55,403 bases of DNA from an uncultured Actinomycetes bacterium (GCA_903863015.1 CAIPAI010000005.1:1-55403); one strand, 5' to 3'. Shown: positions 8,349 through 18,200, counted from the first letter of the stretch. A program made the numbers and translations. Notes: generated by a model from the letters alone, not told the origin.

Positions 8349-9491
8349 ATGACGTCTCGCCAAAGTACGCCACCGATCGTGGGCGTTATCGGTGGGGGTC
8401 AGCTCGCTCGGATGATGGCTGCGCCCGCAGGGGCGCTCGGGATTCACATTCGGCTTTTGGCGGAATCAGCGCACGAGTGTGCCACTCAAGTAATTTCTGA
8501 TGTTGTGGTGGGAGATTTCCGCGATTACGAAACGTTACGGGCCTTTGTTTCTAGTTGCGATGTAGTCACCTTCGACCATGAGCATGTGCCTAACGCTCTG
8601 CTTCGTCGACTGGCAAGCGAAGGGATGGAAGCAAAACTGCAACCCGGTCCCAACGCACTTCAGTACGCCCAGGAGAAAGTCAAGATGCGCGAACTCGTAG
8701 CACCCGAACTCTCGCCGCGTTGGAAACAAGTGGCCGATATCGATGAAGCTCGCGATTTCGGTTTTCCTTGTATCGCGAAGTCGTTGATTGGCGGGTATGA
8801 CGGTAAGGGCGTGTGGCGGGTGGAGAGTGACTCGGAACTCTCAGAATTACTCAAGCATGGCGGGTTGCTTCTTGAAGAATTAGTTCCTTTCGATGCAGAA
8901 ATTTCAGTATTGATAGCGCGCTCGCCGCATGGACAAGCGGCAGTGTGGGCGGTGACGGAAACAATTCAAGAAAATGGCATCTGTGTGCAAACGGTGACGC
9001 CGGCTTCCCATCTTTCAGATGAAGTAGCCGGCAAAGCGCAGTCAATTGCGCTCACTATCGCCGAGCAGACAGGAGTGGTGGGTGTCATGGCAGTCGAGAT
9101 GTTCGTGGTGGGGGAGCGTCTCTTAGTAAATGAATTAGCGATGCGCCCACATAACTCCGGACATTGGAGCATCGAAGGGGCGATCACTTCACAATTTGAA
9201 CAGCATCTTCGTGCGGTGTTGGACCTTCCTTTGGGGGCAACCGATATGAGGGCTAGGCACGTGGTGATGGGAAATATCTTGGGCGGGGATAAGGCAGATC
9301 TACATCGCGCTTTCCTCCACCTCTTTGCACGCGACCCTGGACTCAAAGTCCACCTCTATGGGAAAGAGGTGCGACCTGGTCGTAAAGTAGGGCACGTCAC
9401 CTTGTTGGGTGAAGATACGAAGCGCCTGAGCGCGCGGGCCCTTCATGCAACCGAATTCTTTGCCGGCAGAGCAGGAGAGCACGATGAGTAA
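8349..9491 (+). CDS. purK: N5-carboxyaminoimidazole ribonucleotide synthase
   Basis: A 380-residue ATP-grasp enzyme that converts aminoimidazole ribonucleotide, ATP and bicarbonate to N5-CAIR in purine synthesis. Evidence: the N-terminal [12 protein letters not shown] motif, the ATP-grasp core with G-G-Y-D-G-K-G-V-W, and the active-site segment [17 protein letters not shown]. The length is typical. The start at 8349 has no Shine-Dalgarno and a TAGGCT box 6 nt upstream. Its end overlaps purE by 8 nt, so the next enzyme of the pathway is coupled. Confidence 0.95.
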   Translation: MTSRQSTPPIVGVIGGGQLARMMAAPAGALGIHIRLLAESAHECATQVISDVVVGDFRDYETLRAFVSSCDVVTFDHEHVPNALLRRLASEGMEAKLQPGPNALQYAQEKVKMRELVAPELSPRWKQVADIDEARDFGFPCIAKSLIGGYDGKGVWRVESDSELSELLKHGGLLLEELVPFDAEISVLIARSPHGQAAVWAVTETIQENGICVQTVTPASHLSDEVAGKAQSIALTIAEQTGVVGVMAVEMFVVGERLLVNELAMRPHNSGHWSIEGAITSQFEQHLRAVLDLPLGATDMRARHVVMGNILGGDKADLHRAFLHLFARDPGLKVHLYGKEVRPGRKVGHVTLLGEDTKRLSARALHATEFFAGRAGEHDE

Positions 9492-9996
9492 GCCACCTGT
9501 AGCGATCGTGATGGGCTCCGATTCGGATTGGCCGGTGATGGAAGCGGCCGCCAACATTCTCAAGGAATTGGGCATCGCGCATGACGTTTCAGTGCTCTCT
9601 GCCCATCGCATGCCAGAAGAGATGATGGCTTTTGGCAAGGAAGCACTCTCGGCGGGATATCGCGTGATCATCGCTGGTGCAGGAGGCGCGGCTCATCTCC
9701 CTGGCATGTTGGCATCTGTCACAACACTTCCCGTGATTGGTGTTCCCGTACCGCTTAAAGATTTAGATGGAATGGATTCGTTGCTCAGCATTGTGCAGAT
9801 GCCTGGCGGAATTCCCGTGGCCACTGTGGGGATTGGTAATGCTAAGAATGCCGGGTTATTAGCGGCCAGAATCTTGAGCATCTCTGACGCTGCCCTTCAG
9901 GCAACGCTATCCAAGTACGCAGGCGACCTTCATGACGAGGCAGTCGCGAAAGGTGCTTCGCTCAAAGCGCGCCGCGAGAATAAGACTGGTTTCTAA
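9484..9996 (+). CDS. purE: N5-carboxyaminoimidazole ribonucleotide mutase
   Basis: A 170-residue class I PurE that moves the carboxyl group of N5-CAIR to carbon to give CAIR, directly after PurK. The signature [11 protein letters not shown] is near the start, followed by V-L-S-A-H-R-M-P and [11 protein letters not shown] and then the G-V-P-V segment. ATG 9484 lies inside the purK end with GGAGAG upstream; the ATG of a longer frame at 9445 is not needed. Its stop overlaps the convergent CoA-binding gene by 4 nt (CTAA). Confidence 0.96.
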   Translation: MSKPPVAIVMGSDSDWPVMEAAANILKELGIAHDVSVLSAHRMPEEMMAFGKEALSAGYRVIIAGAGGAAHLPGMLASVTTLPVIGVPVPLKDLDGMDSLLSIVQMPGGIPVATVGIGNAKNAGLLAARILSISDAALQATLSKYAGDLHDEAVAKGASLKARRENKTGF

Positions 9997-10385
9997 CTCT
10001 TCTTTGCATATTCGATAGCTGGACAGCGGTCCATCACCGTGAGCAAGCCGGCTGCTCTTGCCTTTTCTACGGCAGCTTCATCAATAACTTCCAATTGCAG
10101 CCAGACGCCTTTCGCCGCAATCTGAATTGCATCTGCGACCAACCCCGCCACGAGAGTGGAATTCACAAATAGATCGACCACATCAACCGGGAAAGGAATC
10201 TCTTTAAGAGTTGCATATCCCTGTTCACCATGAACCACGGGGGCTGATGGGTGGACCGGAACGATCCTGTGCCCTTTCGACTTTAGCAGCGCAGCTACAC
10301 GGTATGCCGGTCGTTCGCTGTTGTTGCTCAAGCCAACGATCGCCCATGTTTTCAGTTGGAGCATGCCGTCAATATCGTCGGACAT
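9993..10385 (-). CDS. CoA-binding domain protein (YccU family)
   Basis: 130 residues forming a single Rossmann CoA-binding domain: [15 protein letters not shown] near residue 15, then the Y/H-P-V-type loop H-R-I-V-P-V-H-P-S and the late G-V-W-L-Q segment. Such proteins bind CoA, and the function is otherwise unknown. ATG 10385 lies 2 nt after the stop of the sugar-nucleotide dehydrogenase, so the two genes probably share an mRNA. Confidence 0.85.
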   Translation of the reverse strand: MSDDIDGMLQLKTWAIVGLSNNSERPAYRVAALLKSKGHRIVPVHPSAPVVHGEQGYATLKEIPFPVDVVDLFVNSTLVAGLVADAIQIAAKGVWLQLEVIDEAAVEKARAAGLLTVMDRCPAIEYAKKS

Positions 10386-10387
10386 GC

Positions 10388-11698
10388 TTACTTCTTCGGG
10401 GTGAGTGTGGGACGCCCTGGGGCGCGGTAGATAAAGCCTGCATCACGCCATGCGTTTCCATCGAGCGCATTTCGTCCATCGATGATGACCTTATTTGCTA
10501 CCACCTTGGCAAAATCTTCCGGCGCGAGTGCTCGATACTCTTTCCACTCGGTGAGGTGCAAGATCAAATGGGCATCTTTGGCGCCTTCGATCAGATCGTC
10601 GATAAATTCCAACTCCGGGAATCGTTTCGCTGCTGGCTCCATCGCCTTGGGATCGTTGATGACTACTCGAGCCCCGCGTTGTGAAATTCCGTAGGCGATA
10701 TCTAACGCAGGGGAGTCGCGAACGTCATCACTATCCGGCTTGAAAGCTGCGCCGAGAACAAAGACCTTCTTGCCTTTCAGATCTCCGTACTCTGCGGCAA
10801 CATCAATGATGCGGGCGCGGGCGCGTAAATTGATGGAGTCAATGTCGCGCAGGAACTCCAACGCTTGATCGGCGCCCAATTCTTCTGCCCGCGCCATAAA
10901 GGCTCGAATATCTTTAGGAAGGCAGCCTCCGCCAAAACCAATACCGGCCTGCAGGAAGCGATTTCCGATCCGCGGATCGTAGCCAATTGCCTTCGCCAGT
11001 ACTGTGACGTCGCCGCCTGCGGCATCACAGATTTCGGCCATCGCATTAATGAATGAAATCTTGGTTGCTAAAAATGAGTTTGCTGCCACTTTCACAAGTT
11101 CCGCAGTGCGTAAGTCTGCGCTTATCCAGGGGACTTCGTCTTTGAGTAACGTGGCGTACACCTCGCGTAGTTGCTCTTCTGCCCGCGCAGATTGCACACC
11201 CACTACGAGTCGGTTGGGGCGAAGCGTGTCTTCTACCGCAAATCCCTCACGCAAGAATTCTGGATTCCACGCCAATTCAACGTGAGGATTAATTTCAGCA
11301 AGACGAGCAGTGAGAGTATCTGCCGTTCCCACTGGCACCGTTGATTTGCCGACTATGAGCGAACCGGCCTTCGCATGCGAAGCGGTTGCCTCCAGTGCGG
11401 CATTCACGTAGGTCAGGTCTGCCGCATTTCCATCTTTGCGTTGCGGAGTTCCCACGCAAATGAAGTGGACATCTGCATCAGCCAGATCCTCGAAGTTTGT
11501 TGAAAAGCGTAGTTTTCCCGTGGCCACATGTTTGCGGAGCAAATCATCAAGGCCGGGCTCGTAAAAGGGGAGCTCGCCCTGGGAGAGGAGAGTGATCTTC
11601 GTCGCATCCGTGTCGATGCCGATCACGTCAAAGCCCAATTCCGCCATGCATGCAGCGTGCGTTGCGCCCAAATAGCCGGTTCCAATAACTGAAAGCAT
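10388..11698 (-). CDS. UDP-glucose 6-dehydrogenase family protein
   Basis: A 436-residue NAD-dependent nucleotide-sugar dehydrogenase that oxidises a UDP-hexose C6 alcohol to the acid in two steps. It has the N-terminal G-T-G-Y-L-G-A-T-H nucleotide fold, the V-G-K-S-T-V-P-V-G-T segment, the F-L-R-E-G substrate loop (P-E-F-L-R-E-G) and the catalytic Cys in F-G-G-G-C-L-P-K-D. The substrate pattern fits UDP-glucose, making UDP-glucuronate, better than the second dehydrogenase at 20935. Leaderless: TAGGTT lies 6 nt before ATG 11698. It is separated from the glycopolymer genes by the acyl-CoA dehydrogenase but may feed them. Confidence 0.87.
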   Translation of the reverse strand: MLSVIGTGYLGATHAACMAELGFDVIGIDTDATKITLLSQGELPFYEPGLDDLLRKHVATGKLRFSTNFEDLADADVHFICVGTPQRKDGNAADLTYVNAALEATASHAKAGSLIVGKSTVPVGTADTLTARLAEINPHVELAWNPEFLREGFAVEDTLRPNRLVVGVQSARAEEQLREVYATLLKDEVPWISADLRTAELVKVAANSFLATKISFINAMAEICDAAGGDVTVLAKAIGYDPRIGNRFLQAGIGFGGGCLPKDIRAFMARAEELGADQALEFLRDIDSINLRARARIIDVAAEYGDLKGKKVFVLGAAFKPDSDDVRDSPALDIAYGISQRGARVVINDPKAMEPAAKRFPELEFIDDLIEGAKDAHLILHLTEWKEYRALAPEDFAKVVANKVIIDGRNALDGNAWRDAGFIYRAPGRPTLTPKK

Positions 11699-11704
11699 GG
11701 GTTA

Positions 11705-11710
11705 AACCTA
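11705..11710 (-). promoter_or_regulatory. Predicted -10 box TAGGTT, leaderless UDP-sugar dehydrogenase
   Basis: TAGGTT on the minus strand, 6 nt before ATG 11698. Confidence 0.5.
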
Positions 11711-11766
11711 CCGGCTCATCAGGCCCGTCAAGGCGATTTGGGCTTTCGCCTACTCGGGTTGGCGTT

Positions 11767-11772
11767 TAGCCT
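11767..11772 (+). promoter_or_regulatory. Predicted -10 box TAGCCT, leaderless acyl-CoA dehydrogenase
   Basis: TAGCCT on the plus strand, 6 nt before ATG 11779. It faces away from the TAGGTT box at 11705-11710. Confidence 0.55.
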
Positions 11773-11778
11773 TACGCC

Positions 11779-12927
11779 ATGACCTTTGACCTATATCGCC
11801 TCCCTGAAGAACTCAATGAACTCCGTACCGTTGTCCGCGCCGTTGCTGATAAGCACATTGCGCCCAACGCAGCAGAGGTCGATGAGAAGAGCGAGTTTCC
11901 GCAAGCGGCCTATGACGCGCTTGTAAAGGCAGATCTTCACGCGCTCCACGTGCCTGAGGAATTCGGTGGAGCCGGCGCAGATGCATTGGCGATTTGTATC
12001 GTTATTGAAGAAGTAGCGCGGGCTTGTGGCTCTTCTTCGCTGATTCCTGCAGTCAACAAACTTGGATCGATGGCCATTCTTCTTAAGGGCACTCAGGAGC
12101 AGAAGCAACGGTGGCTTCCTCGTTTGGCTTCTGGCGAAGCGATGTGGTCCTACGCACTCTCGGAGTCAGAGGCCGGAAGCGATACTGCATCGATGAAGAC
12201 TCGCGCCGTGCGCGATGGAGATTCCTGGGTGCTTAACGGCGCCAAGCGTTGGATTACGAACGCAGGTGTGAGCGAGTTCTATACGGTCTTCGCAAATTGT
12301 GATCCTTCGAAAGGTGGCAAGGGAGTTACTGCATTCCTTGTTGAGAAGTCTGATCCGGGTGTCTCCTTTGGCGCTCCCGAGCGCAAACTCGGCATTAAGG
12401 GTTCACCCACGCGCGAGGTCTACTTGGACAATGTGCGAGTAGGCGACGATCGGATGATTGGCGAGATGGGTGAAGGTCTCAAGATCGCATTGGGAACTCT
12501 TGATCACACTCGAATCACCATTGCGGCGCAAGCAGTCGGCATCGCTCAAGGCGCTCTTGACGCGGCAAAGGATTACATCAAGGAACGAAAGCAATTTGGT
12601 AAGGCGATTGCCGAGTTCCAGGGAATTCAATTCATGATTGCTGACATGGCGATGCAGGTTGAAGCAGCGCGTCAACTCACTTACCGTGCAGCTGCTGCTA
12701 GCGAGCGAAACGATCCGGATCTCACATTCCTTGGAGCGGCTTCTAAGTGCTTCGCTTCCGATGTTGCCATGCAAGTCACCACTGATGCTGTTCAGCTTCT
12801 CGGCGGTTACGGCTATACCCGCGATTACCCAGTAGAGCGCATGATGCGCGATGCGAAAATCACTCAGATTTACGAAGGCACCAACCAGATTCAGCGAATG
12901 GTGATGGCTCGTAAGGTTTTGAGCTAA
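11779..12927 (+). CDS. Acyl-CoA dehydrogenase (FadE25 type)
   Basis: A 382-residue FAD enzyme that introduces the alpha-beta double bond into an acyl-CoA. The FAD/substrate motif [11 protein letters not shown] lies near residue 130, [10 protein letters not shown] near 200, and the catalytic Glu in I-Y-E-G-T-N-Q-I-Q near the C-terminus. Length and context (after purK-purE) match mycobacterial FadE25. Chain-length or branched-chain preference cannot be read from the sequence. No electron-transfer flavoprotein gene is in the window. Confidence 0.9.
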   Translation: MTFDLYRLPEELNELRTVVRAVADKHIAPNAAEVDEKSEFPQAAYDALVKADLHALHVPEEFGGAGADALAICIVIEEVARACGSSSLIPAVNKLGSMAILLKGTQEQKQRWLPRLASGEAMWSYALSESEAGSDTASMKTRAVRDGDSWVLNGAKRWITNAGVSEFYTVFANCDPSKGGKGVTAFLVEKSDPGVSFGAPERKLGIKGSPTREVYLDNVRVGDDRMIGEMGEGLKIALGTLDHTRITIAAQAVGIAQGALDAAKDYIKERKQFGKAIAEFQGIQFMIADMAMQVEAARQLTYRAAAASERNDPDLTFLGAASKCFASDVAMQVTTDAVQLLGGYGYTRDYPVERMMRDAKITQIYEGTNQIQRMVMARKVLS

Positions 12928-12929
12928 AA

Positions 12930-14372
12930 CTACTTGCAGGAAGTATCTGCACCCGTACGTACATCGAACGGTGACGTCTCGGTAGGCGTAGGGGCTGGGG
13001 CTGTCTTAGGCGTAGTGAATTTTGCAACTGATTTGTAATCAGGACCCAATGTCACAATGAACTTTTTACCGAGGGCTTTCTTTGGCACAGTGAGTGCGTT
13101 GGGTAATGCAGCTTTGAGAGTCCTCAGTGATTCCGAGTAAGTCGGATCGTAGGTAATGGTGGTGGTCTTTACTGTGGTGAGCGCAGTTGATGGCGTAGCT
13201 CCGTTCACGAATCCAGCAGTTGCAAGATCGTTTGAAGCCTTTGCAGCAAGCCCATTGATGTCGGTTCCGTTTTGCACTTCGATCACGATGTCTTTAGCTG
13301 GAATCGTCAAGGCCGAACTCTTTGTAATCACTTTTGGCGTCGGAGCCACTGGAACGTCATCTTTGATGCGCTGCCAAAGTTTTGGTGCGAGCTCTGGATC
13401 CCATAAGACGGCACCGGCAACTCCATCATTTGCATAACTGACATCGGATAACGGAACGGTCAGCATGTTGAGATTCGATGCCGAAAGCGACTTCATTTGT
13501 GTCGCAAGCGTCACCAAATCATCCTTTTGAAGGTCTGGATCAGTGGTGACTGTTGCGAGCCCGGCATTTACCACGCTGAGTAATTTCACCGGATTTAGCA
13601 GCGTTCCAGTGCTCGTCGCTGCTGAGATCATTGATGCGATGAATTTTTGTTGACGCTTCATTCGACCGAGATCGCCCATGCCGTCGAAGTACCGTGCGCG
13701 TACATATTTCAAGGCAGTAATTCCGTCAAGATGATTTTTCCCGGCAGGTAAATCGATGTGGCTTTTATCATCGTGAATTGCTGTGTTGGTACAAATATCA
13801 ACGCCACCCACGGCGTCCACTAAATTCGCAAATCCGGCGAAATTTACTTCGATGTAATGATCGATTCGAACTTGTGTCATATTTTCAATCGTTGCAATGA
13901 GCAGTGGTGCGCCACCTCTGCCAAAAGCTTCATTGATCTTTGAATGTCTGGCTGAATGAACGACACCCTTGTCGTCGGTCCACTCGGGTACGTCTGCGTA
14001 CGTGTCGCGGGGGATCGAGATGATGGTTGCGCGATCGCGATCTTTACTGATGTGAATCAGGATTGCCGTATCCGAGCGCTTACCGGCCGCAGTGGCGACA
14101 CTGCCTACGCGAAGATCGTGAAGTTGCTGCTTCGTGAGCCCTTCGCGGGTATCTGAACCCACGAGTAAGTAATTAATAGAAGAACCAGCGGAGCGGTCAG
14201 GGCGGACTTTGATTCCCTTGAAAACGTCCTGCCGGTTAATGGAAGAGGTGACATGGTCAAAGGCGACCCAGGAGACGAGAGAGAGGATCAGGACGCCCAC
14301 TGAGAGGAGGGTGGTGACCATCGAAAACCGAGAGCGGCGACGTCGAGTCGGTACTTTCGGAGGGTTGACCAC
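12930..14372 (-). CDS. LytR-CpsA-Psr (LCP) glycopolymer ligase
   Basis: A 480-residue membrane protein: basic cytoplasmic tail, one membrane segment (about residues 19-40), an LCP domain from about 60 to 290 and a LytR_C domain from about 350 to 440 (V-I-E-V-Q-N-G-T-D-I-N-G). LCP landmarks are V-G-S-D-T-R, the R-S-D-T-A-I-L-I-H core with I-S-I-P-R-D-T-Y, and K-Y-V-R-A-R-Y-F-D. LCP enzymes transfer polyprenyl-linked glycopolymers to peptidoglycan. Start GTG 14372 with TAGGCT 6 nt upstream. It is divergent from the exporter/glycosyltransferase operon, a sensible site for the final ligation step of that polymer. A Ser/Thr/Pro-rich tail ends the protein. Confidence 0.9.
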   Translation of the reverse strand: MVNPPKVPTRRRRSRFSMVTTLLSVGVLILSLVSWVAFDHVTSSINRQDVFKGIKVRPDRSAGSSINYLLVGSDTREGLTKQQLHDLRVGSVATAAGKRSDTAILIHISKDRDRATIISIPRDTYADVPEWTDDKGVVHSARHSKINEAFGRGGAPLLIATIENMTQVRIDHYIEVNFAGFANLVDAVGGVDICTNTAIHDDKSHIDLPAGKNHLDGITALKYVRARYFDGMGDLGRMKRQQKFIASMISAATSTGTLLNPVKLLSVVNAGLATVTTDPDLQKDDLVTLATQMKSLSASNLNMLTVPLSDVSYANDGVAGAVLWDPELAPKLWQRIKDDVPVAPTPKVITKSSALTIPAKDIVIEVQNGTDINGLAAKASNDLATAGFVNGATPSTALTTVKTTTITYDPTYSESLRTLKAALPNALTVPKKALGKKFIVTLGPDYKSVAKFTTPKTAPAPTPTETSPFDVRTGADTSCK

Positions 14373-14378
14373 ACGCTA

Positions 14379-14399
14379 AGCCTATTAGGGCGATAACCT
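14379..14399. promoter_or_regulatory. Divergent promoters of the LCP gene and the glycosyltransferase operon
   Basis: Minus-strand TAGGCT (14379-14384) is 6 nt before GTG 14372. Plus-strand TAACCT (14394-14399) is 10 nt before ATG 14410, implying a leader of only about 3-4 nt. Only 37 bp separate the start codons. Confidence 0.5.
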
Positions 14400-14409
14400 C
14401 GAAGCCGCC

Positions 14410-15453
14410 ATGAACGAACTTTTCGCTAACCCGTTGCGCAAAATCGGCGTCTCCGTTGTGATGCCGGTGCGCAATGAGGAACGCCATCTGGAAGCCGCGG
14501 TACGTGCTGCCTTGGCTCAAGTGCGCTCTTTACCTCCAGAGATTCCTTTTGAAGTGGTGCTCGCCGTCGGTCCTTCTCATGACCGTACGTGGGAGATTGC
14601 TGAGAACCTGGCTGCACAGGATGGGCGAGTAAAAGTGGTGGCAAACCCCACCGGTAAGACCCCCAGTGCATTAAATGCTGGCATCAGAGCCTCTTCATTT
14701 GACGTCATTGTTCGAGTGGATGGTCATGCCGAGCTCCCCGAGGGGTATGTCGAGCGAGCTTTGGAAGTATTGGCGCGAACAGGTGCAGTCAACGTTGGCG
14801 GCATCATGGCTGCGGAGGGCGTGACATATTTTGAGAAGGCGGTAGCCGCCGCGATGACGAGTCCACTTGGCGTGGGTGCTTCCCGTTTTCACACCGGCGG
14901 CGAAGAAGGATCGGTAGATACGGTCTACTTAGGAGTCTTCGACAAAGCGAAGCTCATTGAGGCGGGCGGCTACGATGAGAGGTTTATTAGAGCGCAAGAT
15001 TGGGAACTCAATTTGCGGTTACGCGAGCGGGGCGGTGTCGTTTGGTTTTCGCCTGATTTAAAGGTTGCCTATCGCCCCCGTTCTTCCCTGCGCGCCTTGG
15101 CCAAGCAGTACTTTGAGTATGGCCGTTGGCGTCGCGTCGTGATTAGAAAGAACAGAACCACTCTCAATCTCCGATATCTCGCGCCACCAGTTGCGTTCTT
15201 CGGATCGCTCATCGGGCTGATCTCAGGATTTTTCTTTCCCTGGGCTTTGCTCTTGCCCGCCGGCTATTTGGCTTTTGTGTTGCTTGCATCGTTAATGATT
15301 TCGAGAGGGGCAGCCGGATTTGCTTCGAAAGCCGCCCTCCCGATGGTGTTGGGCACGATGCAAATGGCCTGGGGGCTCGGATTTCTCACCTCTCCCGCCT
15401 CGCTGGTACCGCAAGGGGCTCCGGCTTCATGGGAGGATCATCGTCGTGAGTAG
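14410..15453 (+). CDS. GT2-family glycosyltransferase with C-terminal membrane segments
   Basis: 347 residues. The GT-A domain starts with S-V-V-M-P-V-R-N-E-E-R-H-L-E, has V-R-V-D-G-H-A as the metal-binding DxD-like site near residue 110, and A-Q-D-W-E-L-N near 195 as the acceptor/catalytic motif. Two or three hydrophobic segments between about 255 and 325 anchor it in the membrane. The architecture resembles ExoA-like enzymes that extend polyprenyl-linked sugars. It is the first gene of a tight cluster with an ABC exporter, so it probably builds the exported polymer on the cytoplasmic face. Confidence 0.87.
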   Translation: MNELFANPLRKIGVSVVMPVRNEERHLEAAVRAALAQVRSLPPEIPFEVVLAVGPSHDRTWEIAENLAAQDGRVKVVANPTGKTPSALNAGIRASSFDVIVRVDGHAELPEGYVERALEVLARTGAVNVGGIMAAEGVTYFEKAVAAAMTSPLGVGASRFHTGGEEGSVDTVYLGVFDKAKLIEAGGYDERFIRAQDWELNLRLRERGGVVWFSPDLKVAYRPRSSLRALAKQYFEYGRWRRVVIRKNRTTLNLRYLAPPVAFFGSLIGLISGFFFPWALLLPAGYLAFVLLASLMISRGAAGFASKAALPMVLGTMQMAWGLGFLTSPASLVPQGAPASWEDHRRE

Positions 15454-16333
15454 TGAACCGGAGGCTTTAGTCTCGAAGATTCAGGTCTTTGAACCGCATA
15501 AGGCATCGCTACCTGCCATGGGGCCGTACATTCGTGAGTTCTGGCGCCGCCGCCGCTTCGCATTCGAGCTAGCGCGCTTTACCGATAAAGCCGAACACCT
15601 AAATTCTCCGTTGGGTTCCGTATGGCTTGTCCTCAACCCTTTGCTCTTAGCCCTCATCTACTTCATGTTGGTCACCATCATTGGTGGGCGCGGTAGCGCC
15701 GGTTCAAGTCGCTTCGATGTTCTCGCTCACATTTTGGTTGGCCTCTTCACTTGGTACTTTGCTCAAAATTGCATGACTTTCGGTGGAGCATCTGTAACGG
15801 CCGGCGGAAAACTCATCCTTAATCAGGCCTTCCCGCGTGCCCTACTTCCGCTCTCTTCGCTCATCGGTGCCTTCCAAAAGTTCATGCCCACCTTGCCGGT
15901 CTACCTCATTATCTATTTGGTCGGCGGCGCACTTGATTCCAAGAGCAGACTGCCAGGATTGAACTGGCACCTACTGTGGGTTCCTGTGATGGTGGCGTTA
16001 GTTGCGATCAGTGGTTTTGGCTTGGCGTTGCTCTTCGCCACCATGAATGTGTACTTCCGCGACACATCTAAGTTGATGACTTACGGCGCTCGCATGTGGC
16101 TCTATCTCAGCCCCGTCTTGTGGATGCCAGACATGATTCACGGTTGGCATCGGATTCTCATTTGGGCTAATCCACTCGGGCCCATCTTGGCAATAACCAA
16201 TACAGTCTGGATCAAGGGAGAGAATCCTTCGTGGACCCTCTGGCTCGGGGCTACAGGTTGGGCTTTCGGCCTGCTCTTCATCGGTGGATATTTCTTCGTC
16301 TCGAGGGAGCGTGACTTTGCGGTACGCATCTAA
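15446..16333 (+). CDS. ABC-2 type polysaccharide export permease
   Basis: 295 residues with about six membrane segments of the ABC-2/Wzm (TagG, KpsM) type: an N-terminal amphipathic region R-E-F-W-R-R-R-R-F, then L-G-S-V-W-L-V-L-N-P-L-L-L-A-L-I-Y, and a re-entrant-like Y-L-S-P-V-L-W segment. It forms the membrane channel for a lipid-linked polysaccharide, together with the ATPase encoded next. The long frame starts at 15320 inside the glycosyltransferase; GTG 15446 with GGGAGG about 10 nt before it fits better, overlapping the upstream gene by 8 nt. Confidence 0.85.
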   Translation: MSSEPEALVSKIQVFEPHKASLPAMGPYIREFWRRRRFAFELARFTDKAEHLNSPLGSVWLVLNPLLLALIYFMLVTIIGGRGSAGSSRFDVLAHILVGLFTWYFAQNCMTFGGASVTAGGKLILNQAFPRALLPLSSLIGAFQKFMPTLPVYLIIYLVGGALDSKSRLPGLNWHLLWVPVMVALVAISGFGLALLFATMNVYFRDTSKLMTYGARMWLYLSPVLWMPDMIHGWHRILIWANPLGPILAITNTVWIKGENPSWTLWLGATGWAFGLLFIGGYFFVSRERDFAVRI

Positions 16334-16340
16334 CGCCGAG

Positions 16341-17120
16341 ATGCCCGAGGGCCTCGCTGTTCGCATTGAAGAACTTTCGCTGCGCTACAAAATCAATGTC
16401 GAATCAAAGATGACTCTGAAGAATGCCATCATGCGCGCCGGGCGCGGTGAAAAGCGAAGAGTTCGCACCATCGAAGCGGTGAAGAATCTTTCCTTAGACA
16501 TTCCGCATGGCACCGTAATGGGTGTAGTGGGTGCAAATGGCGCAGGTAAATCCACATTGATGCGCGCCATCGCTGGCATTCTCCCACCTACCGAGGGTCG
16601 CATCATTGTGAACGGAAAAGTGAGCACGTTGCTCGCTTTGGGAGTTGGTTTTAACGGCACACTTTCGGGCCGTGACAACATCATCTTGGGTGGCTTAGCC
16701 GCTGGGTTAGAGCGCGAAGAGCTTGAAGAGCGCTTCGACGACATCGCAAGTTTTGCTGACCTTCCTAATGGTTTTATTGATATGCCAATGCGAACCTATT
16801 CAGCCGGTATGTATGGGCGCCTTGCTTTTTCGGTCGCAGTGAACATGACGCCAGACATTTTGCTTATCGACGAAGCGCTCTCGACGGGAGACGCTGCATT
16901 TAAGGAAAAGTCATTTGAGAAAATGCGCCAACTTTGCCTAGAGGCGCGCACCATTATTATCGTTTCGCACGCACTGGGCACGCTCAATGAGTTGTGCGAT
17001 AAGGCGCTCTGGATGCACCAAGGTAATGCGTTGGCATTTGGCGACGCCACGAAGGTAACTGAAAAGTATCTTGAGTTCCTCAACGTAGGGAAAGTGCCTT
17101 CGGCGTTAGAAGACTTCTAA
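16341..17120 (+). CDS. Polysaccharide export ABC transporter ATP-binding protein
   Basis: 259 residues, one nucleotide-binding domain: Walker A V-G-A-N-G-A-G-K-S-T, signature Y-S-A-G-M-Y-G-R-L (the YSxGM variant typical of Wzt/TagH/KpsT), Walker B I-L-L-I-D-E-A-L-S-T-G-D and H-loop V-S-H. There is no C-terminal carbohydrate-binding domain as in long Wzt proteins, so recognition of a polymer end modification is unlikely. ATG 16341 lies 7 nt after the permease stop; an in-frame GTG at 16311 preceded by GAGGGAG is a possible alternative start inside the permease end. Its stop overlaps the next ATG (TAATG). Confidence 0.9.
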   Translation: MPEGLAVRIEELSLRYKINVESKMTLKNAIMRAGRGEKRRVRTIEAVKNLSLDIPHGTVMGVVGANGAGKSTLMRAIAGILPPTEGRIIVNGKVSTLLALGVGFNGTLSGRDNIILGGLAAGLEREELEERFDDIASFADLPNGFIDMPMRTYSAGMYGRLAFSVAVNMTPDILLIDEALSTGDAAFKEKSFEKMRQLCLEARTIIIVSHALGTLNELCDKALWMHQGNALAFGDATKVTEKYLEFLNVGKVPSALEDF

Positions 17121-18190
17121 TGAAGATCGATGTTTCAATAATTTCTTCCGGTCACCACGTTGCAGATGCGCGACTGCATCGCCTGGCCGCAGCCCTCCAC
17201 CGCGCCGGACTTTCGGTAGAAGTCATCGCGCGAGGCGAAACTTTTGAAGCTCCTCCAGATGCCAGATTTAGAGCTGCGTATGGAGATACCGGAAAGTTTT
17301 CACGTGTGATCCGAGCGTTGACATTACCTTTCATGGCGCGAGGTGAAGTCATTATCGCGATTGACCCAGATCTCTCACTGCCCTTGCTCATCGCTGGAAA
17401 TATACGGAAGCGAAAAGTGGTTTGTGACGTTCACGAAGATTACGTATCGCTATTGCGCGATCGAAATTGGGCGAAAGGTGTAGTGGGATTATTCGCTCGT
17501 AAAATTGCGCGCGATGCCACCAAGATTGCGGCTGAAGCCGATCTCACCATAGTTGCTGATGAACATGTCCCGCCGCTCAATGCCAAGAACCGCATCGTGG
17601 TGCGAAACCTTCCAGATTTCACCGTCATTCATTTGACTGAATCCTTTGATGAGTCTCCGCGAGCGGTTTACATCGGTGATGTGCGCAAATCACGAGGTTT
17701 GCACTCAATGCTGGCGGCGATTGAAAGTGCGCCGCATTGGCGCCTCGATGTGGTGGGCCCGGTGGCACCAGTGGATCAGCTTTTTGTGGATGAATGGCTC
17801 GCTTCAAGCCCGGCGAGAGAGCGCGTTCATTTCTATGGACGTTGCGCTCCAGTTGAGAGTTGGCGCATCGCTCGCGGTGCCTGGGTGGGGCTATCGATTC
17901 TTGATTCCACTCCCGCCTTCCTCGAGGCCGTTCCGAGCAAGGTGTATGAGTATGCCGCCGCTGGTTTGGGAATCATCTCCTCGCCCTTGCCAAGGGTTGT
18001 TGCCCTGTTGGAAGGTCGCGCAGCCTTTGCCAGTACGCCAGGTGAGATCGCTTCGGCTCTCGAATGGTGGAGCGCGCACCCCGAGGAGTGGCGAAGCGCC
18101 CGGGCGGCCAGTTCACAAATTGTCGAAAGTGGCGATCCTTACTCGCCTTTTGCGGAGCGTATCCGCGCCCTTCTTCGCCCCCGCAGGTAG
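17120..18190 (+). CDS. GT4/GT1-like glycosyltransferase
   Basis: 356 residues with a GT-B layout: an N-terminal domain with S-S-G-H-H-V-A-D-A-R-L-H-R, a central V-V-C-D-V-H-E-D-Y segment, and the C-terminal donor site around residues 275-295 (V-P-S-K-V-Y-E-Y-A-A-A-G-L-G), typical of nucleotide-sugar-binding GT4 enzymes. Donor and acceptor sugars are unknown. It is translationally coupled to the exporter ATPase (1-nt overlap). Its TAG stop is also the first three bases of the predicted promoter of the next gene. Confidence 0.83.
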   Translation: MKIDVSIISSGHHVADARLHRLAAALHRAGLSVEVIARGETFEAPPDARFRAAYGDTGKFSRVIRALTLPFMARGEVIIAIDPDLSLPLLIAGNIRKRKVVCDVHEDYVSLLRDRNWAKGVVGLFARKIARDATKIAAEADLTIVADEHVPPLNAKNRIVVRNLPDFTVIHLTESFDESPRAVYIGDVRKSRGLHSMLAAIESAPHWRLDVVGPVAPVDQLFVDEWLASSPARERVHFYGRCAPVESWRIARGAWVGLSILDSTPAFLEAVPSKVYEYAAAGLGIISSPLPRVVALLEGRAAFASTPGEIASALEWWSAHPEEWRSARAASSQIVESGDPYSPFAERIRALLRPRR

Positions 18191-18193
18191 GCT
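18188..18193 (+). promoter_or_regulatory. Predicted -10 box TAGGCT, leaderless wbpD; overlaps upstream stop codon
   Basis: TAGGCT at 18188-18193 with 7 nt to GTG 18201. The TAG at 18188-18190 is the stop codon of the preceding glycosyltransferase. Confidence 0.55.
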
Positions 18194-18200
18194 CACCTAC

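Noticed and set aside
17646-18200. Long upstream extension of the wbpD frame
   Set aside because: It lies in another frame of the glycosyltransferase gene, and GTG 18201 has a promoter at the correct spacing and starts at the domain edge.
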